Below are positions 8,648 to 17,408 of a DNA stretch of 64,000 bases, piece by piece. A program made the position numbers and the translations under genes. The DNA is from CAXBID01 sp963815305. Its GTDB lineage: Bacteria > Bacteroidota > Bacteroidia > Flavobacteriales > Flavobacteriaceae. Position 1 is the stretch's first letter; each line of letters begins with the position of its first letter. The notes under the pieces were generated by a model. That model worked only from the letters and a program-made list of their open reading frames with translations, was not told the origin of the DNA and made no database searches. Location of the stretch: assembly GCA_963815305.1 (NCBI GenBank), contig CAWFFW010000001.1:1302001-1366000 (forward strand), in the 5' to 3' direction.

Positions 8648-9396
8648 GCCAAAATATTTTCAGAAGTAAATCTCTCGCCTACTCCTAATTTTTTGGGGTT
8701 TCTAATGTTATTTTCAATATTAAAATATTTGAACAACAGGTATATACCCAAAACATAAGCAGCTCTATTTAACATAATAAAACTCCAATCGTACAAATAA
8801 TAATAGTTTATATCATTGATAAGGCTAGAAAATGTAAAACAGATGGTTGCCACCAAAAATAGGATAGATTGTCGTGTTTGCGTGTTTAAATAAACTGTAA
8901 AAGCTATTAAAGCTAATAGAATTAATGCTAAACTTTTTATTACAATTAAAAGCACCTCATTGTGGTCCTGTATAATTAATTTTAAAATCTCATAAATTGT
9001 ATATAAAAAATATAAATTAATAGATAAAACAACTATTAAATACACAGCAATAATTTTATCAATCTTAAAAATTTTGAATCTGGGTAAAACTATGATTATT
9101 AATTGCACATAACTTAAAATATATAAAATACTAGAAGTTTCTAATACAGTGTCTTCAGAGCAAAAATAATAGGACGTATCTCCTAAAAAGGAAAAAATTA
9201 AAAAGGAAACAAAAGAGAAACCTATATGATTATTTTTTAGAAAAAAGAAAATTAAAAAAACAGGAATAAAAAGGGCTACTGAAGAATTCATTAATAAATC
9301 ATCCGCAATAAAAGTACTAAAAAAATTTAGAACCAATAATAGCAATAACGCACAAAAAAGTATGTTATTGAAAGTAAGATTATACCAATGTTTCAA
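8644..9396 (-). CDS. Multi-pass membrane protein, YhhN/lysoplasmalogenase-like
   Basis: 250 residues with about eight hydrophobic helices covering nearly the whole chain and a short polar tail. The FSFLGDTSYYF segment near residue 70 and the late FSSLINDINYYYLYDW plus LNRAAYVLGIYLLFKYF recall the FSLLGDxxL and C-terminal tyrosine helix of the YhhN (lysoplasmalogenase) family, but the match is weak. It shares layout and motif positions with the protein at 9948-10670, so the two are probably diverged paralogues. Its end overlaps the convergent phosphatase gene by 4 nt. Function uncertain. Confidence 0.6.
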   Translation of the reverse strand: MKHWYNLTFNNILFCALLLLLVLNFFSTFIADDLLMNSSVALFIPVFLIFFFLKNNHIGFSFVSFLIFSFLGDTSYYFCSEDTVLETSSILYILSYVQLIIIVLPRFKIFKIDKIIAVYLIVVLSINLYFLYTIYEILKLIIQDHNEVLLIVIKSLALILLALIAFTVYLNTQTRQSILFLVATICFTFSSLINDINYYYLYDWSFIMLNRAAYVLGIYLLFKYFNIENNIRNPKKLGVGERFTSENILA

Positions 9397-9947
9397 AATA
9401 TTTATATAAGTAGGTTATCTCAAATATAATAAAAATATAAATTACATCGATTAAAATTATATTTTTATCGACGAAATGCAGTTATTGATTTTAATATAAA
9501 AATTTATACTATCGATAAGTTTTAAGTACGCATGTTTCTAAAATTTGATTTATGCACAATTTGAAATCGAATAAAAACAAGTCCCCTTAGCCCTGAGAAT
9601 GATTTTGGCATTATATCCACCTAACATTATATTTTAAATTTACAGCACTTTCTGATAGCGTTTATATTTTCAAACCGGTAGGCTTAAAACTTTTGGGGAG
9701 AATTGGTTTCTTTAATTTTATTCCTCATACCAAAAATCGTTTGGATTGGTCCAACACTTAAAGTGGGCGTTATATGTGACGCAATTTTTATGCATTTAAA
9801 AAAAACGAGGACTTGAAATTAAGAATGACAGAGGTAGTTTATTTACCACTGCTATTTTAACTTTTATACTATGAGTAGGTATTCTTTAATTTGTACAAAT
9901 CTGATACTCCTTTTATTAAAAAAAATATCCTTTTCCTGTTACGGAAG
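9397..9947 (-). other. 551-bp AT-rich intergenic gap without a gene
   Basis: No open frame of useful length is visible on either strand. The interval separates two paralogous membrane-protein genes. It contains a segment (about 9740-9780) whose CAACACTTAAAGTGGGCG and following GTTATATG resemble the right half of an integron attC site, but no matching left half is recognisable. Otherwise the sequence looks like decayed or non-coding spacer. Confidence 0.5.
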
Positions 9948-10670
9948 TTAAGATTGTTGTTCTCTTGACTTGTTCAACATTTTTGATTGTTGATATAAAA
10001 AATAAAAAGCCCCGAGAGATAAGGTAGTTGCCATAAAGTTTAGAATAGTGCGCTGCGCTATGTATATAAATGCAATATCAATGACTTCGGAAAATACTAG
10101 ACATAATGCACCTAAAAATAAATATAACGATTTTTGATTGTCCCGGTAAAAATAATTAAGTAATGCTAGTGATAATAAAGAAAGCGTAACAATATTATAT
10201 ATTAATTCAAAATAATAATCCGTATCCATTATAATATTAGGTTTTACTATAACTTGCAGGACATATATTAAATACACATTTAATAATGTTAAAACAACTA
10301 AGTGAATTTTGAAATTTTTTATAACATGTACTAGAGATAATGATTTACTTATCTTAATAAGTAAGAAAATATAAGCAATAATGTACATTGAATTAGATAT
10401 ATAATATTCATATTTAAAAATTATCAAATCCTCTTGGTAAGGTATGAAACTAATGACTAATAAAAATAGATTTGTTATGGTGTAAAATAGTAGAAAACAT
10501 AAAAAATAAATATTTTTTTTATTTACACATAAAATATAAATTAATGTAATTAAAGGTATAATGATACAATCAGAGTAAAATGATAAATCATACTCTCCGC
10601 TAAATTCAAAAACGGAAAATAATACGTATGCTATTAATACAAATGCCACTAAGACTTTCGACTTACTCAT
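9948..10670 (-). CDS. Multi-pass membrane protein, paralogue of the 8.6 kb gene
   Basis: 240 residues, almost entirely hydrophobic, with about eight predicted helices and a polar C-terminus KMLNKSREQQS. It is similar in length and topology to the protein at 8644-9396, including a late acidic helix (CLVFSEVIDIAFIYI, compare CFTFSSLINDINYYY) followed by an aromatic last helix. This suggests tandem duplication with later divergence. No catalytic motif is certain. A distant YhhN-type assignment is possible but weaker than for the paralogue. Confidence 0.55.
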   Translation of the reverse strand: MSKSKVLVAFVLIAYVLFSVFEFSGEYDLSFYSDCIIIPLITLIYILCVNKKNIYFLCFLLFYTITNLFLLVISFIPYQEDLIIFKYEYYISNSMYIIAYIFLLIKISKSLSLVHVIKNFKIHLVVLTLLNVYLIYVLQVIVKPNIIMDTDYYFELIYNIVTLSLLSLALLNYFYRDNQKSLYLFLGALCLVFSEVIDIAFIYIAQRTILNFMATTLSLGAFYFLYQQSKMLNKSREQQS

Positions 10671-10757
10671 AATTATAATTTATTAACAATAGTCAAATAT
10701 AAAAATAATTTACAATTAAACGTTAAAAAATATCTTTTTATCGATTAAAAATAACTA

Positions 10758-12755
10758 TTATTCTATTTTTTGTAAGAATTCATTTTCATTTATAAGTCTT
10801 ATTTTTAGTTTTTCAGCTTTTTGTTTCTTACTTGGTCCCATATTTGAACCAGCTATTATATAATTTGTTTTTGAAGAAATGGAACTACTTACCTTTCCTC
10901 CATTGTCTTCTATTAACTTCTTTAATTCATTTCTAGAAATATTGTCAAACACTCCAGTAATTACAAATATATCTCCTTTTAACTTATACGTTTGTCCTTC
11001 AAGTTCTTCTGCCGTCATTTCAAGCTGTACTCCAAATTTCTTTAAGCGATTAATAATATGCGTGTTTTTTTCTATTGAAAAGAAAAACACAACACTTTCG
11101 GCTATCTTAACGCCTATTTCGTCAACATTAACCAAATTTTCTTGTGAAGCCATAGCGATAGCATCAATACTTTTGTAATGTTTTGCAAGCTTTTTAGCAA
11201 CGGTTTCACCTACATAGCGAATACCCAATGCATACAAAACACGTTCAAAAGGAATGTTCTTAGATTGTTCAACACCAGCAATTAAGTTATCTGCACTTTT
11301 TTCTGCCATACGCTCTAAAGGAATAACTTGCTCTTTTGTTAATTCATATAAATCTGAATAATTAGTTATTAAGCCTTCTTTTACTAATAGCGCTACGGTT
11401 TCGCCACCTAAACCTTCAATATCCATAGCTTTTCTAGAAATAAAATGCTGAATACGACCAATTATTTGAGGGTTGCAACCATAATAATTTGGACAATAAT
11501 GTTGTGCTTCTCCATCTTGTCTAATCAATTCTGTTTCACATTCGGGACAATGCGTAATATATTTTGTAGGCTCAGAACCTAATGGTCGCTTTGTTAAATC
11601 CACTCCTAAAATTTTTGGAATAATTTCACCTCCTTTTTCAACATAAACTTCATCATCAACCCGAATATCTAATTTTTCAATTTGGTCAGCATTATGCAAA
11701 GAGGCACGCTTTACCGTGGTACCCGCTAGCTCAACAGGCTCTAAATTAGCCACTGGCGTAATGGCACCTGTACGCCCAACTTGGTACGTAATACTATTTA
11801 ACGTTGTTGATACTTGCTCCGCTTTAAACTTATAGGCGATAGCCCAACGTGGTGCTTTCGCAGTATAACCTAACTCCTCTTGCTGTTGTAAATTATTTAC
11901 TTTTATAACCACACCATCAGTTTCGTAAGGAAGGTTATGGCGTTCTAAATTCCAATGATCTACAAATTCTAAAACTTCATCAATAGAATTCACAAGTTTT
12001 GCTTCATGCGGAACCTTAAAACCCCACATTCTTGCTTTTTTTAAACTTTCAAATTGAGAATTGATATCTAGATGAGGTCCTGTTAAATTGTATAATAAAC
12101 ACTCTAATGGCCGTTTTGCGACTTCAGCACTATCTTGTAATTTTAAACTTCCTGATGCTGTATTTCTTGGGTTTCTATAGGGTTCTTCTCCTATTTCAAT
12201 ACGTTCTTCATTCATTTTATTAAAACCCTCAAAAGGCAAAACAATTTCACCACGAATATAAAACTTTGCTGGATAATCACCTTTTAATTGTAAAGGCACC
12301 GATTTAATAGTTTTAACATTAGCAATAACATTATCACCTTGAAAACCATCACCACGTGTAACGGCCTTTACCAATTTACCAGCTTCATAAGTTAAGCTTA
12401 TTGAGGCGCCATCATATTTTAACTCACAAGCATATTGAATAGCGCCATCAACCAATTTTTTAATACGGGTTTCCCAATCTTGTAAATCTTCTTTAGAATA
12501 AGAATTATCTAAAGAATACATACGATGTTCGTGTGGAATGGTTTCAAAATTTTTAGTTATAGTACCTCCAACACGTTGTGTTGGCGAATTAGCATCAAAA
12601 AATTCAGGATGTTTTTCTTCAAGCTCTTGAAGCTCTTGAAGTTTAATATCGAATTCAAAATCTGAAATCGTTGCATGATCTAATACGTAATAATTATAAT
12701 TATGTTGCCGAAGTTCCTCTCTTGATGATTCTATGAGTTTTTGTATGCTGGTCAT
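10758..12755 (-). CDS. ligA: NAD-dependent DNA ligase
   Basis: 665 residues, full length. The adenylation domain has the nucleotidyl-acceptor Lys113 in ELKYDGAS and motifs RGDGFQGDNV, RNTASGSLK and ETDGVVIKV. An OB domain (VGRTGAITPVANLEPV) follows, then a zinc finger with cysteines in CPECETEL and HYCPNYYGCNP, tandem helix-hairpin-helix motifs, and a C-terminal BRCT domain from about residue 590 (DIFVITGVFDNISRNELK). It seals nicks in replication and repair. The prmC stop lies 1 nt upstream of its start, so prmC and ligA are probably co-transcribed. Confidence 0.98.
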   Translation of the reverse strand: MTSIQKLIESSREELRQHNYNYYVLDHATISDFEFDIKLQELQELEEKHPEFFDANSPTQRVGGTITKNFETIPHEHRMYSLDNSYSKEDLQDWETRIKKLVDGAIQYACELKYDGASISLTYEAGKLVKAVTRGDGFQGDNVIANVKTIKSVPLQLKGDYPAKFYIRGEIVLPFEGFNKMNEERIEIGEEPYRNPRNTASGSLKLQDSAEVAKRPLECLLYNLTGPHLDINSQFESLKKARMWGFKVPHEAKLVNSIDEVLEFVDHWNLERHNLPYETDGVVIKVNNLQQQEELGYTAKAPRWAIAYKFKAEQVSTTLNSITYQVGRTGAITPVANLEPVELAGTTVKRASLHNADQIEKLDIRVDDEVYVEKGGEIIPKILGVDLTKRPLGSEPTKYITHCPECETELIRQDGEAQHYCPNYYGCNPQIIGRIQHFISRKAMDIEGLGGETVALLVKEGLITNYSDLYELTKEQVIPLERMAEKSADNLIAGVEQSKNIPFERVLYALGIRYVGETVAKKLAKHYKSIDAIAMASQENLVNVDEIGVKIAESVVFFFSIEKNTHIINRLKKFGVQLEMTAEELEGQTYKLKGDIFVITGVFDNISRNELKKLIEDNGGKVSSSISSKTNYIIAGSNMGPSKKQKAEKLKIRLINENEFLQKIE

Positions 12756-12756
12756 A

Positions 12757-13608
12757 TTATAAGCTGGCTTTTATCATTCTATCTTTCTTAAAAAGATCTT
12801 GTTTTAATTCTATGTTTTTAAAATCATTATCAGATAATAACTGAATCATTCGTCTTGATAAATATTCATTAATTTCAAAAAACAACTCTCCATTCTCAAT
12901 CAAATTATTTTGAGCAAAAGCTATTATAGTTTCATAAAATTGTAAGGGATTTTCATCTTTTACAAACAACGCCAAATGTGGTTCGTTTTCCAAAACATTA
13001 GGTTTCATTAATGTTTTTTCTTTTTCTTGAACATATGGCGGATTTGAAACAATAATATCGAATTTATGAGGCTTAAAAGAGTTCTTATCATCACTAATCG
13101 ATAAAATATCGGCTTCAATAAATTTAATTTCAACCTTATTTAAATTAGCATTTATCTTAGCTATCGCTAAAGCGTCTTTACTTATATCTAAAGCATAAAC
13201 TGTTGCATGAGGCATATTTTTAGCTAATGAAACAGCAATGCAACCGCTGCCCGTTCCTATGTCTAAAATATTAACAGCCCTATTGATATCGCCTTTTAAA
13301 ATCCATTCTACTAATTCTTCAGTTTCTGGCCTGGGTATTAACGTGCTTTGATTCACTTTAAAAGGTAATCCAAAAAACTCGGTTTCACCAATAATATATT
13401 GAATAGGTATTTCCTTTTTTAATAATGTTAAAGCATTATCAATTTTCTGTGTTACATCAATATTATACTCTAAATTCGAAGCCAGTTGCAATCTTGAAAC
13501 ACAGTAAAACGAGTCTATCAACCTGTAAAAAAAAGCATCTACCTCTTTACTATCATAAATAGCATCTAGTTCATTATGAAACGTATTTTGTATCGCTTTT
13601 AATTTCAT
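12757..13608 (-). CDS. prmC: Release-factor N5-glutamine methyltransferase
   Basis: The enzyme methylates the GGQ glutamine of peptide release factors. The SAM-binding motif is ILDIGTGSGCIAVSLAKN and the substrate motif is SNPPYVQEKE, with the helical N-terminal domain in front. The open frame extends to 13635, but I choose the ATG at 13608, giving MKLKAIQNTFHNELDAIY (283 residues). That ATG overlaps the stop of the upstream GNAT gene in an ATGA tetranucleotide, a typical coupling arrangement, and the extra residues are not family-like. ligA follows immediately. Confidence 0.93.
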   Translation of the reverse strand: MKLKAIQNTFHNELDAIYDSKEVDAFFYRLIDSFYCVSRLQLASNLEYNIDVTQKIDNALTLLKKEIPIQYIIGETEFFGLPFKVNQSTLIPRPETEELVEWILKGDINRAVNILDIGTGSGCIAVSLAKNMPHATVYALDISKDALAIAKINANLNKVEIKFIEADILSISDDKNSFKPHKFDIIVSNPPYVQEKEKTLMKPNVLENEPHLALFVKDENPLQFYETIIAFAQNNLIENGELFFEINEYLSRRMIQLLSDNDFKNIELKQDLFKKDRMIKASL

Positions 13609-14105
13609 AAATCTTTTATCATCCAAACACAACAAGAGTAATGCCCTGTATTTCCTAATGATTCTTTTAAGTGTTTAAAACCGTAGTGTTCATAAATATG
13701 TATGGCGGCTTTTAGTTGTGGTGCCGATTCTAAATAACATTGCTTATAGCCCAAAGCTTTTGCCGTGCACAAACACTTATCAAACAACGTTTTACCGTAA
13801 CCTTTACCTCTTACTTTAGGTGAAAAATACATTTTTTGAATTTCACAAACGGTTTGTTCGTATTCTTTTAAAGGTTTAACACCACCGCCGCCTAAAACTT
13901 CGCCACCAGAATCAATTACATAATAAATATCATGATTATTTTGATAGGATTCATACATTCTAGGAGTCTCAGTATCCGTATAAGCTGTACCTTCTAGAGG
14001 GATTTTAAATTCATGAAAACAAGACCTAATAATAGCTTCAATTTGTTCATTATCCCGTGGTTCAATTTCTCGAATAACTGTAGTATCTTTGTACATATTT
14101 AACAC
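13605..14105 (-). CDS. GNAT-family N-acetyltransferase
   Basis: 166 residues with the GNAT fold: an N-terminal IREIEPRDNEQIEAII, acetyl-CoA loop SPKVRGKGYGKTLFDKCL (R/QxxGxG/A type), and a late YEHYGFKHLKESLG. The substrate is unknown. The start could be the first Met or the fourth (MYKDTTVIREIE); the second looks closer to family starts. Its stop overlaps the prmC start in ATGA, forming a GNAT-prmC-ligA unit. Confidence 0.85.
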   Translation of the reverse strand: MLNMYKDTTVIREIEPRDNEQIEAIIRSCFHEFKIPLEGTAYTDTETPRMYESYQNNHDIYYVIDSGGEVLGGGGVKPLKEYEQTVCEIQKMYFSPKVRGKGYGKTLFDKCLCTAKALGYKQCYLESAPQLKAAIHIYEHYGFKHLKESLGNTGHYSCCVWMIKDL

Positions 14106-14150
14106 GAATATTTTAGCAAGTGAAGATACTGCAAATCTTAAAAAATTGAA

Positions 14151-14603
14151 ATGAAGCCACTCATAATCTTATCAACAATATTTTTAATTTTTGGTTGTAA
14201 TATTAATAAAAAACCTGAATTCATTGGTATTGAAAATATTAAGATTTTAGAATCTACATCAAAATTTATAATCCTAAGTGCCGATGCTTTATTTATAAAT
14301 CCGAATGATATTGGAGGTGAAATACAAACTGATGACATCAAGGTATTTGTTAATAATAATGAGATAAGCAGTGTTTCCACGAAACTTTTTAGCATCCCAG
14401 CAAAAAAAGAATTTTCAATTCCTTTAATAGCTAATATTCCTACAGATAGCTTATTTAGTAACAAAAATATTGGTGGATTATTAGGTAGTTTATTTAACAA
14501 GACAGTAAAAGTACAATATAAAGGTGATATAAAATATAAGGTTCTAGGGTTTTCATATACCTATGTTGTTGATAAAAACGAAACTCTTAAAATTAAATTT
14601 TAA
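14151..14603 (+). CDS. LEA type 2 (LEA14/WHy-like) lipoprotein
   Basis: 150 residues with a lipoprotein signal (FLIFGCNINKKPEF, Cys16). The mature part looks like an LEA-14/WHy beta-sandwich: FIILSADALFINPNDIGGEI, then VSTKLFSIPAKKEFSIPLIANIP, ending in alternating beta strands. Such proteins are exported and poorly characterised, sometimes linked to stress or desiccation. It precedes ribD by 2 nt, so transcription is shared. The assignment rests on overall pattern. Confidence 0.65.
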   Translation: MKPLIILSTIFLIFGCNINKKPEFIGIENIKILESTSKFIILSADALFINPNDIGGEIQTDDIKVFVNNNEISSVSTKLFSIPAKKEFSIPLIANIPTDSLFSNKNIGGLLGSLFNKTVKVQYKGDIKYKVLGFSYTYVVDKNETLKIKF

Positions 14604-14605
14604 CA

Positions 14606-15610
14606 TTGAATCATCACGAAACTTACATAAGGCGGTGTATTCAAATTGCTAAAAACGGTTTAGGAACTACAAGACCAAACCCCATGGTGGGAAGCGTAAT
14701 TGTTCATAATAATACTATTATTGGTGAAGGATTTACTAGTAGCTATGGTGACAATCATGCTGAAGTTAATGCCATTAACTCAGTAAAAGATAAAAACCTG
14801 CTAAAACAATCAACGCTTTACGTAACTCTAGAACCTTGCTCGCATTTTGGCAAAACTCCGCCTTGTAGCAGTCTTATAATTAAATACCAAATACCGAATG
14901 TGGTTATTGGTTGTATTGACGATAATGAAAAGGTTGCTGGAAAAGGTGTTAAAAAACTCCGTGATGGTGGTTGTAATGTTATTTTTGGTGTTTTAGAAAA
15001 CGAATGTAAGTCACACCATAAACGTTTTTTTACATTTCATAATAAAAAGCGACCATATATTATACTTAAATGGGCAGAAACTGCAGATGGTTATATGGCA
15101 CCAGAAACTAAAAATGAGCAAAAACCAGTTTGGATTACTAACCAGTTATCGAGACAACTAGTTCATAAATGGCGCACTGAAGAACAGGCTATTTTGGTTG
15201 GAACACATACCGTTATTGAGGATAATCCCGAATTGACGGTAAGAGATTGGACAGGAGAAAACCCCATACGGGTTGTAATTGATAGAGAAGAAAAATTATC
15301 AAAAAACTTCGCTATTTTTAATGATGAAGCAAAAACTATAGTTATAACAAGTGATACGATCGATTTTTCAAAAGATGTCGCAAAACAAATTTGTAATATG
15401 CTGTTTGAAAATGAAATAACCTCAGTTATTATTGAAGGTGGTGCAAAAACCCTCCAAACGTTTATAGATGAAAACTTTTGGGATGAAGCTCGAGTTTTCT
15501 CAGGATTAACTGCTTTTAATAGAGGCATTAAAGCACCTCAGTTTTTAGGAAAATTGGTTTCCGAACTAAAAATGATTACTGATAGTCTTAAAATTTATAA
15601 AAATGATTAA
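14606..15610 (+). CDS. ribD: Bifunctional riboflavin biosynthesis deaminase/reductase
   Basis: 334 residues starting at a TTG codon (MNHHETYIRRCIQIAKNGLG). The N-terminal deaminase domain carries the zinc motifs HAEVNAI and PCSHFGKTPPC; the C-terminal reductase domain has ILKWAETADGYMAP, ILVGTHTVIEDNPELTVR and IIEGGAKTLQTFI. It performs the second and third steps of the GTP branch of riboflavin synthesis. It follows the LEA-like lipoprotein gene closely and overlaps the HAD gene by 8 nt. Confidence 0.96.
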   Translation: MNHHETYIRRCIQIAKNGLGTTRPNPMVGSVIVHNNTIIGEGFTSSYGDNHAEVNAINSVKDKNLLKQSTLYVTLEPCSHFGKTPPCSSLIIKYQIPNVVIGCIDDNEKVAGKGVKKLRDGGCNVIFGVLENECKSHHKRFFTFHNKKRPYIILKWAETADGYMAPETKNEQKPVWITNQLSRQLVHKWRTEEQAILVGTHTVIEDNPELTVRDWTGENPIRVVIDREEKLSKNFAIFNDEAKTIVITSDTIDFSKDVAKQICNMLFENEITSVIIEGGAKTLQTFIDENFWDEARVFSGLTAFNRGIKAPQFLGKLVSELKMITDSLKIYKND

Positions 15611-16217
15611 AACCATTATTTTCGATTTCGGAAATGTTTTTATTAATCTTGACATTGATGGTTACACAAAAAACACACTAGAATCTTTGAATATCAATTC
15701 ATTCTCTGATGAGATGATAGCATTCAATAGTCTATATGAACAAGGATTAGTTACTTCGGAAGAGTTTATTGGTTTTTATCAAGAAAATTTTCCTGATTTA
15801 TCTACTAAAAAATTTGTAGACATCTGGAATAGTATCTTAAAAAACTTCCCTGAACATCGGATAAATTTTTTAAAAAAATTAAAAGAATCTTCAAAATATA
15901 AACTCATTTTATTAAGTAATACCAATGAACTTCACATCAATTGGGTAAAAGAACATATTCTTTTTTATGAAGATTTTAAAAATTGTTTTGACGCCTTTTA
16001 TTTATCGCACGAAATTCACTTAAGAAAACCTAATACCAATATTTTCGAATTTGTTTTGAAAGAAAATAACGTAATGGCAACCCAGTGTCTTTTTATTGAT
16101 GATAATAAAGAGAATATTGACACGGCAAATAAGTTACATTTTAAAACATGGAATATTAATCCTGAAAACGAAGACGTTTCAACGCTATTTAAAACAAAAA
16201 GAACTTTTTTTGATTGA
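15603..16217 (+). CDS. HAD-superfamily hydrolase (phosphatase)
   Basis: 204 residues with HAD motif I as IIFDFGNVFINLD (DxG form: the second Asp of DxD is replaced by Gly, as in many YihX-like members), motif II LLSNTNE, the conserved Lys in SHEIHLRKPNTNIF, and motif III FIDDNKENIDTA. The substrate is unknown; YihX-type sugar-phosphate phosphatases are the nearest idea. It overlaps ribD at its start and the IMPACT gene at its end. Confidence 0.87.
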   Translation: MIKTIIFDFGNVFINLDIDGYTKNTLESLNINSFSDEMIAFNSLYEQGLVTSEEFIGFYQENFPDLSTKKFVDIWNSILKNFPEHRINFLKKLKESSKYKLILLSNTNELHINWVKEHILFYEDFKNCFDAFYLSHEIHLRKPNTNIFEFVLKENNVMATQCLFIDDNKENIDTANKLHFKTWNINPENEDVSTLFKTKRTFFD

Positions 16218-16818
16218 GAACGATATTTATAAAACTATTATTAGACCAACAGAATCTGTTTTATTTAAAAATAAAAATAGTAAATTTTTTGGTTATGCTT
16301 TTCCTGTATTAAGCGAAAATGATATTAAAACGAACATTGAAATCTTAAAGAAAAAACATCATACTGCACGTCATTGGTGTTATGCATATCAAATAGGTAC
16401 AGAAACTGTAACGTATCGCGCAAACGATGATGGAGAACCTAATAATAGCGCTGGCATGCCTATTTATGGACAAATACAATCTTTTGAAGTTACCAATATT
16501 GCTATTGTTGTTGTACGTTACTTTGGTGGTGTTAAATTAGGGGTTGGAGGACTAATAAATGCATATAAAACCACAGCAAAATTAGTATTGGAAGCCTCAA
16601 AAATTGTAAAAAAAACAATAAATATAAATTATCTAATTGTTTTCGATTATAAAAACATAAATTCGGTAATGCGAATTATTAAGGAAAGAAATTTAAATAT
16701 AATTCATCAAAAACTGGAAATGAATTGTGAAATAACCATATCTGTAAGAAAAAAAGATTCAAAATCTGTTTTTAACAGCTTCAGTTCTCTTTTCGAAGTG
16801 CATATAAAAAAAATCTAA
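16210..16818 (+). CDS. IMPACT/YigZ family protein
   Basis: The conserved domain begins DIYKTIIRPTESVLFKNKNSKF, with KKKHHTARHWCYAYQIG, DDGEPNNSAGMPI and the signature VVRYFGGVKLGVGGLINAY. An open frame reaches back to 16096, but those residues lie entirely inside the HAD gene. I choose a TTG at 16210, giving 202 residues, the usual YigZ length. Bacterial members are regarded as possible translation or proteostasis factors related to eukaryotic IMPACT; the exact function is unknown. It is the last gene of the ribD-HAD-yigZ unit and ends next to a convergent thioesterase gene. Confidence 0.9.
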   Translation: MIENDIYKTIIRPTESVLFKNKNSKFFGYAFPVLSENDIKTNIEILKKKHHTARHWCYAYQIGTETVTYRANDDGEPNNSAGMPIYGQIQSFEVTNIAIVVVRYFGGVKLGVGGLINAYKTTAKLVLEASKIVKKTININYLIVFDYKNINSVMRIIKERNLNIIHQKLEMNCEITISVRKKDSKSVFNSFSSLFEVHIKKI

Positions 16819-16819
16819 A

Positions 16820-17218
16820 TTAACGTTCTAATGCATCCAATATGTATTGAGGTGCTCGAGTTGGTCGGTTTGTTTTCATATCTACAAAAACCAAAATTGT
16901 TGAAGCTGTCGTTAAAATTTCACCACTTTCGTTAGTAATTTCATACTCAAATTCAATCTTAACAGTAGGCTTATTTTTGAGTTGAGTTTTTACATGAATT
17001 ACATCATCATAACCCGCTGATTTTTTATAGTTTATAGATAAAGAAACTACGGGTAGCATGATGCCATCATCTTCCATTTTTTTGTATGAAATACCAAGTT
17101 TTCTAAGCCACTCAATTCTTCCCATTTCAAGATATAATGCATAATTACCATGATACACTACGCCCATTTGGTCGGTTTCACCATATCTCACTCTTATTTG
17201 TATTTCGTCGATTTTCAT
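16820..17218 (-). CDS. Acyl-CoA thioesterase, YbgC/4HBT family
   Basis: 132 residues in a single hot-dog domain. The conserved N-terminal active-site segment is RVRYGETDQMGVVYHGNYALYLE, with Asp and His in the 4-hydroxybenzoyl-CoA thioesterase arrangement, followed by EWLRKLGISY. It hydrolyses acyl-CoA thioesters in the cytoplasm; in many bacteria YbgC accompanies cell-envelope genes, but here there are no tol genes next to it. It stands alone, divergent from dnaA and convergent with yigZ. Confidence 0.9.
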   Translation of the reverse strand: MKIDEIQIRVRYGETDQMGVVYHGNYALYLEMGRIEWLRKLGISYKKMEDDGIMLPVVSLSINYKKSAGYDDVIHVKTQLKNKPTVKIEFEYEITNESGEILTTASTILVFVDMKTNRPTRAPQYILDALER

Positions 17219-17408
17219 AGGTTTGTTTAATTTATTTTTTGTAGATTCGGCTAGACAATAAACATGAGGAAAAATTTCTAAAAATTCAATAGTAAATCAT
17301 TTTTTTTTTAAGAATTTTGTTCACATATTTGCAGCATCATAAAAGGTGTCATAGTTAGGGATTTTCTCTTACTTTTTTTAACCAACAACACAAACCACGA
17401 AATTAAAA

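Noticed and set aside
9740..9785. Right-half attC-like sequence (AAGTGGGCG followed by GTTATATG), suggesting an integron cassette site
   Set aside because: No matching left half, no stem could be paired by eye, the GTT triplet is not followed by purines as the consensus needs, and no integrase gene is in the window.
16096..16209. Long N-terminal extension of the IMPACT/YigZ protein
   Set aside because: It would read through the HAD gene in another frame and gives non-conserved, low-complexity residues; the TTG at 16210 gives the family length.
17219..17408. Possible replication origin next to dnaA
   Set aside because: No TTATCCACA-type boxes or clustered 9-mers were seen in the 190-bp upstream spacer.
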